DNA of 28,804 nucleotides from a virus: the IMG/VR virus record IMGVR_UViG_3300032304_000431, positions 1-28,804 of that record. The stretch is one strand, 5' to 3'. Shown here in pieces: positions 8,790 through 16,321 of this stretch (position 1 is the stretch's first letter; the number at the start of each line of letters is the position of its first letter). Under the pieces are notes generated by a model, which had not been told where the DNA came from, did no database searches, and worked only from the letters and a program-made list of their open reading frames with translations. The position numbers and the translations under genes were made by a program.

Positions 8790-11619
8790 CCGTTAGAGCC
8801 TCCACCGGCACAATTCTGTCAAAGTTCTTGGTGTTGAAGTGCAGTGCACGAACAGGTGGGGAATCCATCTTCATGCCCTTGGACATACGCTTGACGATCG
8901 TGTCGATGAACACACCCTCTTCCTTGAGTTGCTTGATCGCGTCGCGGTAGTGGATTTGAAACTTCACGCAGTAGTCTTTGAACGCCTTAGCCGAGATAAA
9001 CAGGTCGCCCGTGTCAGGCTCAAAACGTAACAATAGCTCACCCCTCGGCTCGGCTGTTGGCATAGCCCCCATCTTCGTCCGTGCGTCCACCACGCCATTC
9101 ACCACCAGTGTATTTTGAATGTGAGAGTTCATGAAGTCGCCCAGCATGACGGTCGGGTCTGACGCAGGAGGTGTTACTTCTTCGCGCATATTGGCCAGCA
9201 TACCGAGCAGCCACTTGTAGATAGCCTTCATGTCGTAGTCGTGCAAGCCAAGCTCTTGGGCGATCAAACCACCAGCAATGTTGATGGCAGCGGCGGCTGA
9301 CCAGAAGCGTTCCCGTGCGGTGAACTTAACTTCCTTGTCGATACGGGCTTGGATACTACGGACTAGGTTGGTAGCCTCTTCCAAGTTGTTGACGAGCCAC
9401 TGTGCATAAATGTCACCGGCATGGCCGTAGTTCTCAAGCATCTGATGGTCAAACATTTGCTTGCCTTCTTCGACGCTGATGATGGTGGTGGGCTCTATCT
9501 TGTACTCAAGCAGGCGCATGGATTCGCCGTCGGGGGAGTTCTTTGCCGCGCCGAGTTTCTCGTAGAAGCTAGCGTTCGATGACGCCAAGGTCATGTTGTT
9601 CCACTTAGTATGGTTAGCACGTAGCTCGTTGGTTTGCGACTTAGCGCGGTCCTTGCCTCGGCCTTGAGAGATACTGTAAGCCAAGTCAGAGAACTCCATT
9701 GGGCTGGTGTTCGTGATCTCGTCGATTGTGTTAGGCAGGTTGTTGTGCACACCGAGACGCATCATCTTGGCGTTAAGCGTGTCCTTCCACATGGACGACA
9801 ACTCTTTGGGATGCCCCCATACACTGTTGCACATAAACAACGCTGTCGACTTACCCGAGCCTGACGACTTGTGAATGACGTTGATGATCGCGCCGCTCAA
9901 GCCCGTGAACTTTAACAACGGAGAGCCAAACGCAGTAAGTGCAGCGAACGCGTGGGGTTCCAAACCCTCACGGGCGTACATATTAAAGACTTCTTTCCAC
10001 TTCTCAAACGTACCAGTCGGCACCATCTTCTCGGCGAAGCTGCGGGTGATAGCTGATGGTGGGCTGTAGAACACCCCGTCTTTTGTAATCTCGCGGTCGC
10101 CGACAATGAACTTGCTATCGTTGTCTACCCATCCAAATTGAGTTCTCATAACTTCTGCCTTCCTCACGTACTGTAAATTTTTCATGGAAGCTACGACGAA
10201 TACCGCCAGCAGCTCGTGTTGTTTTTGTGTTGCCATAACACCGTGGTGCGATAGTTGTTTGCGTAGCTCATCTTTCGCTGAGATGGCCGTAGCGGGAACC
10301 GAAAACTCTTTCACCCCATCGTGCGGCAGATGCAGTCTAAACAGGGCCACTTCACCCAGCTCGGGGTCTTTCATGCGCTTGACCACGTACAGGTCATGCT
10401 CGTATACCGACAAAGGTTCGTCTTCCGCTTCTTTTACCTGCATCCAGATACCGCCGTTCTTGCCACGGAAGAAAGGAAACGGATACTCAGGAATACGGTA
10501 GCGTTCGGGGACTGGGATTCCATCTTCGGTTTCCACGTTTCCAGCTTCCACCACGTACTCACCGTCCTCAACCTCAGCTTGAGCGATCTCCATACCGAGC
10601 ACAATCGGGGATTTAATTTTGCCCTTGTGGGGGCAACCATCACATCCAGTTGGGTTCAGCTTCTCAAAAGTTAAGCAGTGGTGTGGGCCACCGTTTGCAA
10701 CCAACTCGGCTACCTTTTTGTCTACCTCGGCGGGGTTGTAGTTGGGGTATTGATTGGACATCATGTGCGCCGCTTTGTCCTTGTCTACGCAGAACGCAGC
10801 AATCGACAGGGCGGAGCGCCACAAGGGTTCCTCGATGGTGTCTTGGTTTTGGTAGCAGTAGTTCAGCTGGGCGCAGCCGTTCTCCGCCTTCATCATGATG
10901 TTCTTAAATCGCTTGATCTTGTTGCCCATCAAGGCTTCCATCATTGGGCTGATGGACGGTAAGAAATCAGGCTTGTCGTCAACTGGCTCGGCACTGCCGA
11001 GTAGCTCTTTCCATTGGGCGTACGTCAGGGTTTGTGTGTTCTCATTAAGAACAGTGACTTCCATCGGTTCGGCTTGTTTAAAGTTAAATGTTCCGGGGAT
11101 ACGCAGTACCCGTGCTGCTTCGAATACGGAGGAATCCACAATGATGCCGTGCTCAACACACAGTTCACGTAGACGGTTTGCGAGGGGGAGCCAGTCGCGG
11201 CGCTCAATAGTTTCTTCAATCAACCAGTAGGCGTGGACGCCATACCCTGAGCTGACCATGATTGGGCGGGGCATACCTGCGGCAATGCAGAACTTCTTTA
11301 GTTCATCCAAGCCAATTTGCTGCGTTAGATACCCTTGAATGACGCCCTTATCATTCGGTACGCCCTTGGTTGGGCCGCAGTCAATATCCATCCACAGTGC
11401 GCGGAAGTGCATGGCGTTGTCTGCTGTGCGCTTGTTCAGAGGGCCGTACTTGGCGCATCCGAAATACACATCAAACTTGTTGTCCACCAGCGTCTTAGCC
11501 TGTGCCTCTACTTCTTCTCTCGTATCGAAAAACTTTTGGTCTGGGTACCGCCCAAGCCCGAGCACACAATACCGACCATTGCTGGGCAGTACGGTATCGA
11601 GAAGGTCGAAGTTAGACAT
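8758..11619 (-). CDS. Primase-helicase: AEP-like primase plus DUF927-type ATPase
   Basis: A 953-residue fusion expected to prime and unwind phage DNA. The N-terminal third looks like an archaeo-eukaryotic primase: a metal-binding WMDID at 76-80 (D78, D80) and the SSGYGVHAYW motif at 123-132 (H129). A Cys cluster follows (C315, C326, C329, with H331 nearby), probably zinc-binding. The C-terminal half resembles DUF927 helicases: an RRF-like N-terminal region from about 375, Walker A SSGSGKST at 585-592 and Walker B-like TIDEIT at 631-636. The ribosome binding site before ATG 11619 is weak, and a hairpin lies in the 59-bp leader. It is downstream of the HTH and SSB-like genes. The domain assignment is from motif recognition and is fairly secure. 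Confidence 0.9.
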   Translation of the reverse strand: MSNFDLLDTVLPSNGRYCVLGLGRYPDQKFFDTREEVEAQAKTLVDNKFDVYFGCAKYGPLNKRTADNAMHFRALWMDIDCGPTKGVPNDKGVIQGYLTQQIGLDELKKFCIAAGMPRPIMVSSGYGVHAYWLIEETIERRDWLPLANRLRELCVEHGIIVDSSVFEAARVLRIPGTFNFKQAEPMEVTVLNENTQTLTYAQWKELLGSAEPVDDKPDFLPSISPMMEALMGNKIKRFKNIMMKAENGCAQLNYCYQNQDTIEEPLWRSALSIAAFCVDKDKAAHMMSNQYPNYNPAEVDKKVAELVANGGPHHCLTFEKLNPTGCDGCPHKGKIKSPIVLGMEIAQAEVEDGEYVVEAGNVETEDGIPVPERYRIPEYPFPFFRGKNGGIWMQVKEAEDEPLSVYEHDLYVVKRMKDPELGEVALFRLHLPHDGVKEFSVPATAISAKDELRKQLSHHGVMATQKQHELLAVFVVASMKNLQYVRKAEVMRTQFGWVDNDSKFIVGDREITKDGVFYSPPSAITRSFAEKMVPTGTFEKWKEVFNMYAREGLEPHAFAALTAFGSPLLKFTGLSGAIINVIHKSSGSGKSTALFMCNSVWGHPKELSSMWKDTLNAKMMRLGVHNNLPNTIDEITNTSPMEFSDLAYSISQGRGKDRAKSQTNELRANHTKWNNMTLASSNASFYEKLGAAKNSPDGESMRLLEYKIEPTTIISVEEGKQMFDHQMLENYGHAGDIYAQWLVNNLEEATNLVRSIQARIDKEVKFTARERFWSAAAAINIAGGLIAQELGLHDYDMKAIYKWLLGMLANMREEVTPPASDPTVMLGDFMNSHIQNTLVVNGVVDARTKMGAMPTAEPRGELLLRFEPDTGDLFISAKAFKDYCVKFQIHYRDAIKQLKEEGVFIDTIVKRMSKGMKMDSPPVRALHFNTKNFDRIVPVEALTDENRDGHVSA

Positions 11620-11648
11620 ATTGATTTTCTTTTAGGGACGGCAAAGCT

Positions 11649-11664
11649 GGGGGCCGAAGCCCCC
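11649..11664 (-). other. GC hairpin in leader of primase-helicase gene
   Basis: A stem of GGGGGC with GCCCCC and, on the minus strand, a TTCG tetraloop, lying between the HTH gene stop (11679) and the primase start (11619). No T tract follows, so a stabilising or processing hairpin or a pause site is more likely than a terminator. The plus-strand sequence 11646-11659 recurs exactly at 11736-11749 inside the HTH gene, where it forms a CTGGGG/CCCCAG stem. Confidence 0.6.
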
Positions 11665-11678
11665 GTCAATGCACGGAT

Positions 11679-11918
11679 TTACTTTTTCGCCTTGAGGCGT
11701 GGGAGCAAGCGCTCGATTTTTTCGCAGTGGTGTCGGCTGGGGGCCGAAGTACCCCAGAACCAGTTGTAGATGGTCGCTCGACTCACATCAAGACGACCAG
11801 CTATCTCACTCACAGGAATATTGAGTTGGATGCAAGCACGGCCAAGGACTACGCCCCATGACTTGTCATCAGCCGCTTTGTTGGCTTCGACCAGTTGGTA
11901 GCTGTATCCGTAGCTCAT
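11679..11918 (-). CDS. Small helix-turn-helix DNA-binding protein
   Basis: A 79-residue protein. ATG 11918 is preceded by GAGGAG at 6-nt spacing, the same bases that end the upstream SSB-like gene. Residues about 34-58 read as a helix-turn-helix: IPVSEIAGRLDVSRATIYNW, a short helix, a turn at Leu-Asp-Val-Ser and a recognition helix. A basic tail (LLPRLKAKK) follows. It is most like small Cro/XRE-type regulators. Its position between the SSB-like and primase genes suggests early or middle expression. It is one candidate for the protein that reads the dispersed CTAACA..TGTTAG palindromes, but nothing in the sequence proves that pairing. Confidence 0.8.
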   Translation of the reverse strand: MSYGYSYQLVEANKAADDKSWGVVLGRACIQLNIPVSEIAGRLDVSRATIYNWFWGTSAPSRHHCEKIERLLPRLKAKK

Positions 11919-11921
11919 CAC

Positions 11922-12815
11922 TTACTCCTCGTCAGACCAAGCTTTAACAACGGCGTCCAAACCCTTTTTGGGGGCTGGAGTAGGTGTAGCAGCTTTAAAG
12001 TTTTCGCGTTTGACTGGCTCGGCAACATCGTCGGCCACAGGCGCGGCGGCTTTAGGGGCAGGTGCAGCCAATGCAGGAGCACGGCCAGAAACATCCGCTT
12101 GGTACGGAGTCATCGTAACCATCTTCTGAACTTCGGGCTTCTTAGCCACTTCGCTTGTAACTGCGTACTCGCCTTTGTTGATGAAGCGGGTCGGCGTAAA
12201 CAAAACTGACTGGTTGTCGTTCTCTTCGTTGAAGCTCAGTTGAGTTACCACGTAGTCCAAGCTCTTACCGTTGTTGGCCAAGTACTTGGTGTAGCTCTCA
12301 AATGGATGGGTGTTGTCGCCCACGCTTTCGCCGAACAAAGACTTGGATGCCAAGTTCAGTTGATAGACTTCGCCTTCCAAAGAAGTACCAAAATCTTCTA
12401 CCAAGTTCACCGCGATGCGGCGGCTGTAACGGCAAGCCTTTGATGTACCTTGACCCGAACCTTTGATGTTCTGAGTGCAGCTATCGCAGCGGCTAGATTG
12501 AGGCGCAGTTGCACCAGCATCAGGAGCGATACCGTCGTTAGAGAAGCAGTCAGGCGCAGTTGGGTCAGCATCAGGTGTCCATGCCTTCGAGTAGAAGATA
12601 CGACCAACTTTGGGTGATGCGCTAACAATGACTACGTCGAGGTTGCCCTTGACCTTACCCATCTCTTCGCCGCCGACCATCTTGCGGAAGATGCCGTTCT
12701 TAGGCACGATTCGCTTAACGCCAGACTTGCCAGCGAGTTGTTTGGTGAGTTCACTGACGCCAGCGGTTTGCAGAAAGTCAGGAAGGTCTTGGTTCAAAAT
12801 TGTGATGTTACTCAT
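11922..12815 (-). CDS. Putative single-stranded DNA-binding protein
   Basis: A 297-residue protein with a beta-rich N-terminal body, a Cys set that could bind zinc (C90, C110, C113, C128), a low-complexity Ala/Pro/Lys linker from about 240, and an acidic, aromatic C-terminal tip ending WSDEE. An acidic aromatic tail on a flexible linker is typical of phage and bacterial ssDNA-binding proteins, which use it to contact replication partners. The central zinc-like insertion recalls gp32-type SSBs, though I cannot align it. The start has GGAG 9 nt upstream. Neighbours (an unknown protein upstream, HTH and primase downstream) fit a replication role. The function is inferred, not proven. Confidence 0.6.
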   Translation of the reverse strand: MSNITILNQDLPDFLQTAGVSELTKQLAGKSGVKRIVPKNGIFRKMVGGEEMGKVKGNLDVVIVSASPKVGRIFYSKAWTPDADPTAPDCFSNDGIAPDAGATAPQSSRCDSCTQNIKGSGQGTSKACRYSRRIAVNLVEDFGTSLEGEVYQLNLASKSLFGESVGDNTHPFESYTKYLANNGKSLDYVVTQLSFNEENDNQSVLFTPTRFINKGEYAVTSEVAKKPEVQKMVTMTPYQADVSGRAPALAAPAPKAAAPVADDVAEPVKRENFKAATPTPAPKKGLDAVVKAWSDEE

Positions 12816-12831
12816 TTTTCATTTCTCCGAT

Positions 12832-13251
12832 TTAAGATTTAGCACGTCGTACCACGACGGTGTATTCATTCTCAACATTCAAACCCATAGGCATAAGCTC
12901 GGGGTTCTCGTTGAGGAAGTCCCTCATGTTGGTCTGGTGCAGTCGCTTCTCAAGCAAGCCAAACGCGCCATGTTCCTCAATGAAGTCGTACATAGAGTCC
13001 CAATCGCCAGTCCAGTATTTCGACTTGACTGAACGAATGATCGTTCCATGTGGGGTCTTGATGCTGTCAGCACCAATTTCTTTGCATGAGTCGAGCATCT
13101 GCTCGGCCAGCATTTTTTGCTGCGCTTCGAGGTCCTTGTCCTCTGCATCAAACATACGTTTGATGTCCGCACGTTTGTCTCGAATCTTCAAGTAGATTGA
13201 AGTCAGCTTATCTAGGTCTGGCTTTTCAGCCACTTCATTTTCTTCGCTCAT
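12832..13251 (-). CDS. Conserved phage protein of unknown function, replication module
   Basis: A 139-residue protein. The first half is a charged helical stretch, probably coiled coil (residues about 10-60, rich in Lys, Asp, Glu and Gln). The second half includes KSKYWTGDWDSMYDFI and a segment LHQTNMRDFLNENPEL, followed by a beta-like end YTVVVRR. I recognise this pattern from small proteins next to SSB or recombination genes in other phages, where the function is unknown. The start has GGAG 6 nt upstream. It is the first gene after the 13281-13308 promoter and lies 16 bp upstream of the SSB-like gene, so the two are probably co-expressed. Confidence 0.75.
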   Translation of the reverse strand: MSEENEVAEKPDLDKLTSIYLKIRDKRADIKRMFDAEDKDLEAQQKMLAEQMLDSCKEIGADSIKTPHGTIIRSVKSKYWTGDWDSMYDFIEEHGAFGLLEKRLHQTNMRDFLNENPELMPMGLNVENEYTVVVRRAKS

Positions 13252-13280
13252 CTAACACTCCGTTGGTTGAAAGAAAACCG

Positions 13281-13308
13281 ACTATATCACAACTTTAGAC
13301 ATTGTCAA
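13281..13308 (-). promoter_or_regulatory. Sigma70-like leftward promoter
   Basis: On the minus strand, TTGACA (13303-13308), a 16-nt spacer and TATAGT (13281-13286). It lies at the 3' end of the helicase gene and would drive the SSB-like, HTH and primase genes. A degenerate copy of the dispersed palindrome, TCAACA-GA-TGTTGA, overlaps its -35 box, as an operator would. Confidence 0.7.
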
Positions 13309-14692
13309 CATCTGTTGAAGATATTTCTTGCCGGTACAAATCAATGATTTGTTGGTGGTTGGATACGTTCCCCCGAAGCATCGAGTAAACCCGACGTTCG
13401 GTTTGGCTCCCGCAGATATGCACGATGGTCATTGGGTTGACCTGACCGGGCCGGTCAATACGTGCGTTAGCCTGAAGATAAGTCTCCACGCTGGTACAGG
13501 GAGCGTACCAAATGATTGTGTCCGCAGCCGTAAGGGTAAGCCCGTGTGACGCAGCTTGTGGCTGAATGATGAGCACCTTAGTAGTCGGCTGGTTTTGGAA
13601 GTCGGTAACAATTTGTGTGCGGCGGTTCACTGGCACTGCGCCGTTAATCACGTCACACGTTATGTTGTTTTTCTGCAAATGATTCTTCAGCATTTCGATG
13701 GTGTGCGTAAAGGGCACAAACACCAGCACCTTGTTACTGCTCTCGTCGATGACTTCTTGCACTACGTTCATACGGTTGGACACGTCGAACTCAAGCACCT
13801 CATGGGTATCGGTATAGACCGAGCCACAAGAAATCTGAAGTAGCTTGCTCATCTTCGTTGCGGCGTTCACTGCGGAGACCTCTTCGCCTGCCGCTTCCAA
13901 CAACATCTCCTTCTTGAGAATAGCGTAGTACTTGGCTTGCTGCGGAGTCAATGGCGCGTCACGGTCGATGAACGTCACAGCGGGTAGGTCAAGGCAGTCC
14001 TTCTTCTCAAACCTAATCGCTGGTTGGAGGATGCTGTGTACCGTGTGCTTGGCAGTCGGCTTCGGAATCCATTTGAACTTGGTTAGTTGGTGCATCACCA
14101 TGTCACGATACTGGCCGTGGAACATTGGGATACCTGCTGGGTTAACCAGTTTGGCCAAACCATACGCATCTAGCGGAGACTGCGCCGCTGGCGTACCCGT
14201 CAACATCCACAAGCCTTTTACAACTTTGTTAATGTCACGCAGGGTCTTCCAGCGAGTTGTCTGCGCGTTTTTGTATGCGGATGCCTCGTCCACAACGATA
14301 AGGTCAAAGCCTCCGTTGATGACGTCATCCTTCACAATCTCAACACCATCAAAGTTGATGATGACGAACTCGGCACCAGACGCAATGATTTCCTTGCGCT
14401 TAGTCCTACTGCCGTGGGCTACTGCTACTGTGCGATGGATAGCGAACTTGAATAGGTCCTGTTGCCATGCCGACTTCATAATTGACAGAGGGCAGATCAC
14501 TAAAACTCTCTTCACTAAACTTCGTTGCATCAAATAGTCCACCGCCCAAATCACTGAAGCTGTCTTACCTGTACCCTGTTCGTTAAAGCAGAACGCCTTA
14601 CGATTAGTGATTAGGAATTGCGCTGTTTCTTTTTGGTGGTTGAATGGCTCAAACCCATGAGGACGAGGCCACTCGTAGTTCTCTAAGCTCAT
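13295..14692 (-). CDS. SNF2/DEAD-type superfamily 2 helicase
   Basis: A 465-residue SF2 ATPase. Motifs in order: Walker A EQGTGKT at 38-44, DEAS (motif II) at 135-138, TGTP (motif III) at 165-168, and QANARIDRPGQ (motif VI) at 407-417 with its arginine fingers. The compact RecA-like pair and the R-I-D-R-P-G-Q form are typical of phage SNF2-like proteins that remodel or unwind DNA during replication or repair. The start overlaps the HNH gene stop as ATGA (14689-14692), so translation is probably coupled. The length is usual for phage members. The 3' end carries the promoter of the next transcription unit. The exact substrate is not evident. Confidence 0.93.
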   Translation of the reverse strand: MSLENYEWPRPHGFEPFNHQKETAQFLITNRKAFCFNEQGTGKTASVIWAVDYLMQRSLVKRVLVICPLSIMKSAWQQDLFKFAIHRTVAVAHGSRTKRKEIIASGAEFVIINFDGVEIVKDDVINGGFDLIVVDEASAYKNAQTTRWKTLRDINKVVKGLWMLTGTPAAQSPLDAYGLAKLVNPAGIPMFHGQYRDMVMHQLTKFKWIPKPTAKHTVHSILQPAIRFEKKDCLDLPAVTFIDRDAPLTPQQAKYYAILKKEMLLEAAGEEVSAVNAATKMSKLLQISCGSVYTDTHEVLEFDVSNRMNVVQEVIDESSNKVLVFVPFTHTIEMLKNHLQKNNITCDVINGAVPVNRRTQIVTDFQNQPTTKVLIIQPQAASHGLTLTAADTIIWYAPCTSVETYLQANARIDRPGQVNPMTIVHICGSQTERRVYSMLRGNVSNHQQIIDLYRQEISSTDVDNV

Positions 14693-14970
14693 TTTTTCTT
14701 CTTGGGTTTGTTCACCTTCACCGTGTGGTCAGAGTTGCGGCTGAACGAACGGTTGGCGCTGGGGGTTTTTAGTTTTAAGTTGCTCGGCGCATTGGTGCCG
14801 CCCTTGCTCAATGGCACGGTGTGGTCGATGTCTTTGCCTGTGCGGTCGATACCTTTTTTATCCATCTCGTTACGGGCACGTTGGCGCTCCATACGGGTTG
14901 GCAGTTCGCCTCGCTCGACTTGCTGGGCGTACTCTTTTTTATACGGACGGGGTTTGTTTACGTAGGGCAT
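14689..14970 (-). CDS. HNH endonuclease
   Basis: A 93-residue protein. ATG 14970 has AGGAG at 5-nt spacing; a longer in-frame reading to 15018 lacks this. After a basic helical N-terminus comes an HNH core: IDHTVPLSKGGTN (D49, H50, N60), then SNL at 63-65 and a final N73 replacing the second His, followed by a very basic tail ending in five Lys. This is the DH..PLS.GG.N form seen in many small phage HNH proteins. It could be a replication or packaging-associated nickase or a free-standing homing-type nuclease; its position inside the helicase/nuclease cluster favours the first. Translation runs into the helicase gene through an ATGA overlap. Confidence 0.88.
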   Translation of the reverse strand: MPYVNKPRPYKKEYAQQVERGELPTRMERQRARNEMDKKGIDRTGKDIDHTVPLSKGGTNAPSNLKLKTPSANRSFSRNSDHTVKVNKPKKKK

Positions 14971-14978
14971 GTTGACTC

Positions 14979-15395
14979 CTAAACTTTGTGAAATTTTTCC
15001 ATGGGTATGTAAATGCACTCTTCAATATCTTTAGGGTCGCCTCGGTCATACCTTCCGCCTTGGCTTGGCTTGTACGATTTCCCCAAACTTACGGCAAATA
15101 TGCCGTCAGTAAACTTAACAATTAAGACGAAGGGTACATTGTATTGCTCAGCTACGACCAAACCATTACGCCATTTGTTTGCACTGAGCATGTACGTAGG
15201 GTACTTGTCACTTGCGTTCTTGCGAGTTTTGATCTCAACTGCCGCCGCCGGTCTGCCATCTTTGTAGCAAATGAATCCATCTATATTCCCAAGTGCGTCG
15301 GTTTGCACAAAGTCGCAGTCCAATGTATCCATTATGTAGGCGTGAACTTCTTGCTCACGCGCCCTATCTTGGGCAGTTTCGTAAATAGGGCGCAT
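14979..15395 (-). CDS. PD-(D/E)XK-type nuclease
   Basis: A 138-residue protein. ATG 15395 is preceded by AGGAG at 5-nt spacing, and the upstream nuclease gene stops at 15397. Core motif: D39 in NIDGF, then VEIKTR with E54 and K56, giving the D-(x)n-ExK pattern of PD-(D/E)XK enzymes; E14 in the first helix may complete the site. The rest is alternating beta and alpha with a hydrophobic FVLIVKF strand. Small proteins like this act as Holliday-junction or structure-specific endonucleases in phages, or as general repair nucleases. The exact substrate cannot be read from sequence. It lies between the Cas4-like and HNH genes in the same operon. Confidence 0.75.
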   Translation of the reverse strand: MRPIYETAQDRAREQEVHAYIMDTLDCDFVQTDALGNIDGFICYKDGRPAAAVEIKTRKNASDKYPTYMLSANKWRNGLVVAEQYNVPFVLIVKFTDGIFAVSLGKSYKPSQGGRYDRGDPKDIEECIYIPMEKFHKV

Positions 15396-15396
15396 A

Positions 15397-16068
15397 CTAA
15401 CTCCTGTTATGTTCACACTGCTTCACTGCACAGAACCGACACAGTGGGCCTGTGACTGGATTCCATACGCCATTTTCCAACGCCGCTTCGATTCGCGCAA
15501 CATCTCGTGTCGGCTGCTCCATGTACTTGGCTACCATAGCGGAATGATGTGTAGCCTTGACGAACTCTTTGCTCACCACGAACAGCAGGGCTGACTTGAT
15601 CTTCTTGATCTTGGGATACTTCTTGAAGATGGCCGTAGCCACCAAGTCCAACTGCTTCACGTCTGCGTAACGGGCACTCTTGCTGGTCTTGTAGTCAACC
15701 GACCACGCCAGCTCGTTCTCCTCGTCCAAGATGACCAAGTCGGCGATACCCCGCCACCATGCTTCGGGTGCGTCAAACGCGCATGGCTCAAGGTCTTTGG
15801 TTAGGCCGAGTTGTTCTTCGCAAAGTTTGATCCCGGGGATAGCAACTAGAGCATCTAGCGTATCCTTAAGATACCCAAAGGCCGGTGGGATTGGCACTCC
15901 GTCTTTGACGTACTCCTCGGCCACAGTGTGCGCCGTCTTACCGTACAGCGTTGCCGTGGTGTCGGACTCGACTATGTCCTTGATTACCTTGGTGTGGTAG
16001 TACTTCTTCGGGCATTGTTGAAACGTCTTCAGGCTACTGAAAGACCATTTAATCGGTTGTATCGTCAT
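15397..16068 (-). CDS. Cas4/RecB-like PD-(D/E)XK nuclease with Fe-S cysteines
   Basis: A 223-residue protein of the PD-(D/E)XK (PDDEXK_1) superfamily. Visible motifs: H47 in KTAHTVAEEY, D110 in GIADLVI, D125 and K127 in VDYKTSK, and Q139 in the following helix. Four cysteines are placed as in Cas4 and AddB 4Fe-4S nucleases: C19 near the N-terminus and C210, C213, C218 near the C-terminus. Enzymes of this kind are 5'-3' or end-processing exonucleases. In phages they sit in replication or recombination modules, as here. There is no CRISPR array nearby, so an adaptation role is not indicated. The start at 16068 lies inside the previous gene's end, with a weak ribosome binding site. Confidence 0.88.
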   Translation of the reverse strand: MTIQPIKWSFSSLKTFQQCPKKYYHTKVIKDIVESDTTATLYGKTAHTVAEEYVKDGVPIPPAFGYLKDTLDALVAIPGIKLCEEQLGLTKDLEPCAFDAPEAWWRGIADLVILDEENELAWSVDYKTSKSARYADVKQLDLVATAIFKKYPKIKKIKSALLFVVSKEFVKATHHSAMVAKYMEQPTRDVARIEAALENGVWNPVTGPLCRFCAVKQCEHNRS

Positions 16069-16321
16069 AGGTTCTTACGTGTGTTCTTGTGGTTATCTTG
16101 GCTCGTTCTTTCAGCGTACCAGCTTCTTTAGCCTCATCGTTGTACATATCTTCTAGTACATTAATCCAGTCGTCGAGCAAGTTAAGTTGTACGTTGCTAG
16201 GCGAAAGGTAGAACTCGGGGGCCATCTTGACTTCGCCGACACCCTTCTTAATCATAAAGATGAGGCCACCAATGTTCATTGACTTCCTGTTGCCTAACGG
16301 TCTTGTCTTAACAGTCGCCAT
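16049..16321 (-). CDS. Small unknown protein between polymerase and Cas4-like nuclease
   Basis: A 90-residue protein. ATG 16321 is chosen because GGAG lies 6 nt upstream, within the last codons of the polymerase gene, which it overlaps by 14 bp. The N-terminal half is basic and beta-like (KTRPLGNRKSMNIGGLIFMI), and the second half is an acidic helical region (LLDDWINVLEDMYNDEA). No catalytic motif is visible. Tight overlaps with polymerase upstream and nuclease downstream suggest co-translation and a possible accessory role in replication. I do not recognise it. Confidence 0.7.
   Translation of the reverse strand: MATVKTRPLGNRKSMNIGGLIFMIKKGVGEVKMAPEFYLSPSNVQLNLLDDWINVLEDMYNDEAKEAGTLKERAKITTRTHVRTYDDTTD

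Noticed and set aside
15397-16068. Cas4 of a CRISPR adaptation module
   Set aside because: There is no array, cas1 or cas2 in the window. Stand-alone Cas4-like nucleases are common in phage replication modules.
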